Shown: piece by piece, positions 59,705-64,000 of the stretch
Position numbering within the stretch: position 1 is the stretch's first letter
Layout of the letters: every line of letters begins with the position of its first letter
The notes under the pieces: model-generated
What the model was told of the DNA's origin: nothing
Seen by the model: the letters and a program-made list of their open reading frames with translations, nothing else
Databases searched by the model: none
DNA from: Clarkia xantiana subsp. parviflora
Taxonomy: Eukaryota; Streptophyta; Magnoliopsida; Myrtales; Onagraceae
NCBI GenBank assembly: GCA_036873135.1
Contig: JAPTYO010000005.1
Location: 5,868,166-5,932,165, forward strand
DNA: 64,000 nucleotides
Direction of reading: 5' to 3'
Made by a program: the position numbers and the translations under genes

Positions 59705-62396
59705 TTAAGCTTGGTCCTTGTTGGAAGTTGGGTCCTCAGCAACATCGGAGGGAGGAAGATTCGGAGGGGCCTGGGCAGAAGGCTCCGCAGTCCGCGGAGT
59801 CGGGTCCGCGGCATCAGTCCCTTCACTCTCCGCGGGGAGGTTGAAGTACTTCTCTGCGATGGGGGCAAGGGTCTCGGACTTCTTAAAGTCGATGGAATCC
59901 TCGTACGCCGTGTAGAGCTCCTCGACGGCATTGAACAGAATGTTCTCCACCTCGGTTTTGCAGAACTTCACGGCATCCGCCTGGAAATCATCGGAGTTCC
60001 GATACTCCTCGCGACCCTGAGCCTTTGCCTCAGCCAGCTTGGCAGAAAATTCAGCCTCCTGGGCTTCAAGTTTCGCCTTGGCCTCTGCGAGAGCTTCCAC
60101 GAAAACGCCCTTCTCGTGGAGGAGCTGCCTCTTCTCCGCCTCGTTCCGCCGCTGATCCTCCTGGGCTATCCTCCGCTCCCGACGAAGGACGGCCTCATGA
60201 TCGTGAACCTGCTTTTGCAGGCCCGTAGCCATCTCGTCAAGGAGGGTCCGCTCTTTGGCTATCTTGACCTTGGCCGCCACAGCCTCGTCAAGGTCCGCTT
60301 GGAGCTTGGCCAAAGCGTCGGGGTCCGACTTGGCTTGTGCCTCCTCCAAGGCACCCTACCGAGCCAGGATGAAGCCAAAGCAGCGCTGCTGGTCCGCGGT
60401 TTCCTAAGACGAGAGGGAAAAAGATTAGAATCTGATAACTAAAGGGAAGAACAATGAAGAGAACGAAGTAAAGGTAAAGTCTTATCTCCATCCGACGGAT
60501 GGCCATATTGCGGAGCTCCTCCTCGATGTCCTCCCGCGCCAAGGAAATTGGCCGCTTCAAGGCTGGAGGAATTGACCCTGCCAGCAGATGCAGGGCCAAT
60601 TCAGGCTGAAGGTCCCCCCGTTGGAGCGGAACCCCTTGGAGAGACTCGATCGGGTTCCAGGGAACCGTCTCTTGGTCGGGGGTGAAAACCTTGTAAAGAT
60701 TTTCATCCACGGGGAGAGGAGGGATGACCCTGGAAGCCTCAGCCGGAGGAGCCACCTCGGTCGGAGGCTCGGGAGTTGGACTGCGGAGCTCTGGAGGAGG
60801 ACTCCGGGACACGTCCTCCACGGTGAGCCTCAGGAGGCTCCGACCTGGCTTTCGGCGGAGCAGGCCACCTTCATTTGGCTCCTCGGAGGAAGGAGAAGCC
60901 TCCAAGTCGGTCACCTGACGGAACTGAGATTCCGTCGGGGTCTCCTCCATCATCGGCGCCTGTGGAGTCGCGGCCCGTGCTGGAGTAGCAGCCCTCCTCG
61001 GAGTGAGAGCCTCCGATGTACCTGCGGTTGCGGGACGAATAAAATCAGGAAGAGTATCGTGGGGGCACCAGATGATTTGGCGCTCAAGATGTTGGTCCTT
61101 TCCAAGGAAGTTGTAGTACCCCGCCTTGAGAACGCGGGGGGTTTCTCCTGAGAACGCGGGGGGTTTCTCCTCGAAGGATGTATTTGATTTCTCGAACCCG
61201 CGATTCCCGATCAGCGGGGATAAACTCCTCGGGGACTAGCTTCCTATATTCTTAATAGCACGACGGACACGCTTACCTTCCTCGGCGGTAGTGGCCCCGA
61301 AGGCTTGGTCTATCTCCTCCCTTCGGGCCCGCTTGGCCTCGGTCCGCTCTTCGGTCGGAGGGGCAGCAGAAGAGGAAGCTCCCTTCTTCAGCGACTTCCG
61401 CTTCCGTTTGGAGCTACTCTGGACGGCATCAGTCTCCCCCTGCTTCAACATGAGATGGGTCAACAAAGATGATTTCTTGGCTGCAAAAATAAAAAGACAA
61501 AATGGTTAGAAATATTACCCAGATGACCAAATCCTTGGAAACAGAATCGAGGAGCCGGACTCCGATATGAATCAGGTCTTTCTCCACGAGCTTGTTGGCG
61601 TCGAGGGGAATGAAGGAGTCCCCCCAACGATAAAGCTGGACCAGCTGGAGAGTGTTGAGGTCATCCTCGGTGTAAACTTTGAGCTTGGGGGCAGGGTCCG
61701 CCACAACCTCCCATCGGGGCCATGGGACAGAGCTGTTTTGGACGAAGAAGTAATACTTCTTCCATCCGCTATTGTCGGACCCCGAGTCGCGAATCAACAC
61801 CCGATCCTTGTGGAACTTCCAGGTCTGGCTATCCCAGCCGAAACGTGAAAGTTGCTCCTTTGTCCATTTGGGGAGTCGGGGGGAGAAGGAGCAAACACCA
61901 GCCTTATTGCACTTCATTCCGTAGAATGTGCGGAAAAGCAGCAAACTGTATGTCCACTGCTGGCGGAGGCACAGAAGCTGGAAAGCGTTCCACACGCGGA
62001 TGGTGTGTGGAGAGAAGGTACAGGGGTGCGTCTTGTAGAAGTTGCACATCTCCACCAGGTTCCCGCAGAAAGGGAATCGAATCCCAACACTTATCTGCTC
62101 GGAGGAGACGAACACTTCTCCCTCTCGAGGACGTGTGACGATATGCTTCCTCCTGGTGGTGGGCTGAGATTCGTAAGGGAAGCGGGGTTCCCAGTCCGAG
62201 GTAATGCATCCTTCTCGAAGAGCAACCTCGTACGAAGTCTCGGAAATCTCGTTAACAGCCAGCTCAAAGGTAAAAGGGGTTCTTGCCCCAGAACTAGCCT
62301 CGTCTAAAAACGGTTACAAACAGGAGAATTCAAGAAAGGAGAAAGAGCAAACATCAACAAATCATGAAAACAGAGAAGGAAAATCTTACCAGACAT
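59705..62396 (-). pseudogene. Antisense accessory gene of the inner retrotransposon, broken
   Basis: Minus-strand homologue of the gene at 48283-50619. A seven-base first exon (62390-62396) joins a large exon from 62303 leftward that carries the conserved region 'VGIRFPFCGNLVEMC', 'IRVWNAFQLLCL' and 'LLFRTFYGMKC'. An exon at 61277-61490 is Lys/Arg-rich ('SSKRKRKSLKKG'), the next (about 60490-61020) is Pro-rich, and the last (59705 to about 60400) is a coiled coil ('LAEAKAKLEAQEAEF'). An in-frame TAG at 60356-60358 cuts the last exon. The splice donor after 'MAIRRME' near 60486 reads AT where GT is expected. A direct repeat of 'gaacgcggggggtttctcct' lies at about 61128-61170. The product was probably a nuclear or RNP-associated protein of unknown role. 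Confidence 0.78.
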
Positions 62397-62999
62397 TGTT
62401 GATGGTAGCTTGGAGAAGATGAAGAAGGATCTGGAGGGCTGAAGGCCTTGGATCACTTGAAGAGCAAAGGAAACTTGGAAAGGAAGCTTCGAGTTCGACA
62501 ATGGCAGAATTACGGAAATCAAAACGGCAAGGAAGAATGAATAGTGCCAGGGTTTTGGCTTTTATAGGCAAAAGGACAGCTGGACGGATTCAATCTGGAC
62601 CGTTGAAGATGAAACGACTCTATCTTGATCGCCGAGATTATAGGCACGGTACGGAAGAGACGTTAGTGACGTAATGAGTACCTTTCCAGAAAGCAGCAGC
62701 CACGCCGGTTTGGGTGTCGTTTCATAATGCCCAACATTTAATGCTGCAGTAACCGAGGAGTCTCCTCGGATTTGGCAACTGCCCATAGAGTCCAGTGGGC
62801 CCAAGGCAGTCATGAGAGAGAAGCTCTGCCATTCGAGAATTGTTCACAAGGCAAAGGCCTCCGACGGTGATATCGGGAGGTCTGAAGACAAAAGCCTCCG
62901 ATGGAAATATCGGGAGGTATGGAGATAAAAGCCTCCGACGGTGAGGTCCGAGATTGGAAGACATGACGGACTGCAAGTCCCCCATGTCTTGGGGGCAAA
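62397..62999. other. Region between the antisense gene start and the 3' LTR
   Basis: This is the likely promoter and 5' leader of the antisense gene, read leftward. At 62857-62965 there are three copies of a 37-bp repeat built on 'aaagcctccga' and 'atatcgggaggt'. The polypurine tract GGGGGCAAA at 62991-62999 directly precedes the LTR. Confidence 0.7.
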
Positions 63000-63738
63000 T
63001 GATGGGTTCCGATGTAATCAGTAGGCCCCGTTAACAGCCAATGGACGGCGAGTAGGTCCAGTGGGCCTCGTGGAAGGCCTGGGAGGCCCAGAAGCCCAGT
63101 ATGAGGGGTCCCGACTTTAGCGGTCCCGATATATGAGCTGAATGCTCCCGAAAATAAGCCTCTGAGTAGGCCCCGATATGCCTTAGTAAAGGCCCCGATA
63201 ATAAAGCCCCGCGGAGGCTGGACCTGTCTCGTGAGACAAAGGGTCCTGGGTGGTGACCTAGAATGAGATAACTCTGGAGTCCCCGATATGAATTGGGACT
63301 TGTGATCAGAGGATAAGACCGAGAAACCCGCCTACTAGATAGAGTAGTGGGGAGACGGTTGAGATATAGATAACCTCCCCCGAGATACGCAGGGCGTGCC
63401 CAAGATACGCGGAGTATGGGCGAGATACGCGGAGCGTGGGGCGAGATATACGGAATCCCGAACGAGATATACGGAATCATGGGTAAAACTGCCAGGCGCA
63501 GTCTCAGGTAACTGAGTAACTTCCCCTCCTATATAAAGGAGGAAGTTACCTCAGAAAATACATTCTCTAATACGAACTTAGATTACTGCTTACCACCCCA
63601 TTGATCACATACTCATTTAGGCATCGGAGAGGGATTCTGGGTCACCACCCAGGTCATCCCCTTTTGCAGGATTACGCGGAGCCCAGGAGTTCAAGCTTTC
63701 CGTCAAGAACGTAACGGAGCTTCGCCCGTGATCCAACA
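63000..63738 (+). repeat. 3' LTR of the inner retrotransposon
   Basis: 739 bp, identical to the 5' LTR apart from about four or five substitutions, a 1-bp indel near the start and an 18-bp insertion near 63180 that repeats 'aggccccgata'. It is followed by the TTGCG target duplication. Confidence 0.95.
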
Positions 63739-63743
63739 TTGCG

Positions 63744-64000
63744 CGTATTTACATTGATTATACTAGAAATACTAGGAATGCGCAAAGTAATCTAAAAGAT
63801 AGTTGTTTCTCCCGTTTCATTATGGTTGGTTTGATGACGACGTCGCGGAGTCGGTTGCAACAAATCGCCTTAGTGCACCTAGCGTGATGCATTCTTCAAT
63901 TTCTCACATTAATGGTAGACACATGTTTGTGTTGTGCCCCCAAGTTTTGTGGTACTTGCACCATTCTCTAATGTTGTTGCCCAAGAAAGCTGTCTTTGGG
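63744..64000. other. Outer retrotransposon sequence beyond the inner insertion
   Basis: This continues the spacer interrupted at 52226. Nothing coding is recognised before the window ends. Confidence 0.4.

Larger units (their letters stand above)
52227..63738 (+). mobile_element. Tat-type Ty3/gypsy LTR retrotransposon (inner, full-length, degenerate coding)
   Basis: An 11.5-kb element is bounded by LTRs starting TGATGGG and ending CCAACA, with 5-bp direct repeats TTGCG at 52222-52226 and 63739-63743. The order is LTR, primer-binding site, gag, protease, RT, RNase H, a second RNase H, integrase, a tandem-repeat spacer, an antisense gene, PPT and LTR. The second RNase H and the antisense gene mark the Tat lineage. 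The LTRs differ by about four or five substitutions and two small indels. Gag and pol nevertheless carry stops, frameshifts and a duplication, so this copy cannot make its own full polyprotein. It is inserted in the outer element in the opposite orientation. Confidence 0.93.
45857..64000 (-). mobile_element. Outer Tat-type LTR retrotransposon, partial, split by an inner element
   Basis: The left LTR with PPT, the plus-strand accessory gene at 48283-50619 and the flanks of the inner insertion (up to 52226 and from 63739) fit a Tat-lineage element lying on the minus strand. Its accessory gene is antisense to its own gag-pol. The gag-pol part must lie beyond 64000. The boundary on that side is unseen, so the extent is inferred. 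Confidence 0.6.

Overview
The window is nuclear DNA of a flowering plant, most likely a eudicot. It holds six intron-rich genes with canonical GT-AG introns, AT-rich intergenic DNA full of foldback, hAT-type and Ty3/gypsy elements, and proteins that match well-known plant families. No bacterial, organellar or CRISPR features are present.

Left to right: ERDJ3B (+, 661-3918, ER-lumen J-protein); a transposon-rich gap (5.4-10.6 kb); a plastid lipase of the PLIP2/PLIP3 type (+, 11073-15556); a convergent TMEM205-like membrane protein gene (-, 16394-17793); a large BRCT-PHD protein (+, 20305-27044); SAR1, the COPII GTPase (-, 28357-29785); a repeat block (29.9-37.0 kb) with a large palindrome, a seven-unit tandem array and hAT insertions; and MSH6, the mismatch-repair gene (-, 21 exons, 37325-45554). 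The rest (45.86-64 kb) is two nested Tat-type LTR retrotransposons in opposite orientations. These genes do not form one pathway. Two concern genome integrity (MSH6 and the BRCT-PHD protein) and two concern the ER and secretion (ERDJ3B and SAR1).

The accessory DNA can be read at boundary level. Four foldback elements have perfect 9-bp target-site duplications (TSDs) and GGGTTAA/TTAACCC-like ends, the pattern of Mutator-like (MULE) foldback elements. Two hAT-type elements have perfect 8-bp TSDs. Several elements are nested: hAT in MULE, MULE in MULE, MULE in another foldback family, hAT in a tandem array, and LTR element in LTR element. The inner LTR retrotransposon (52227-63738, TSD ttgcg) has nearly identical LTRs but clearly broken gag, pol and antisense reading frames, which suggests it was mobilised in trans. 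The outer element carries an apparently intact five-exon antisense gene (48283-50619) of the 'putative gypsy type transposon' family. That gene, together with its broken homologue in the inner element, is the least understood coding material here. I did not find evidence of a wholly new system.

All exon boundaries were read by eye from splice signals and checked by reading-frame continuity. Family assignments come from motif recognition, not from a search.
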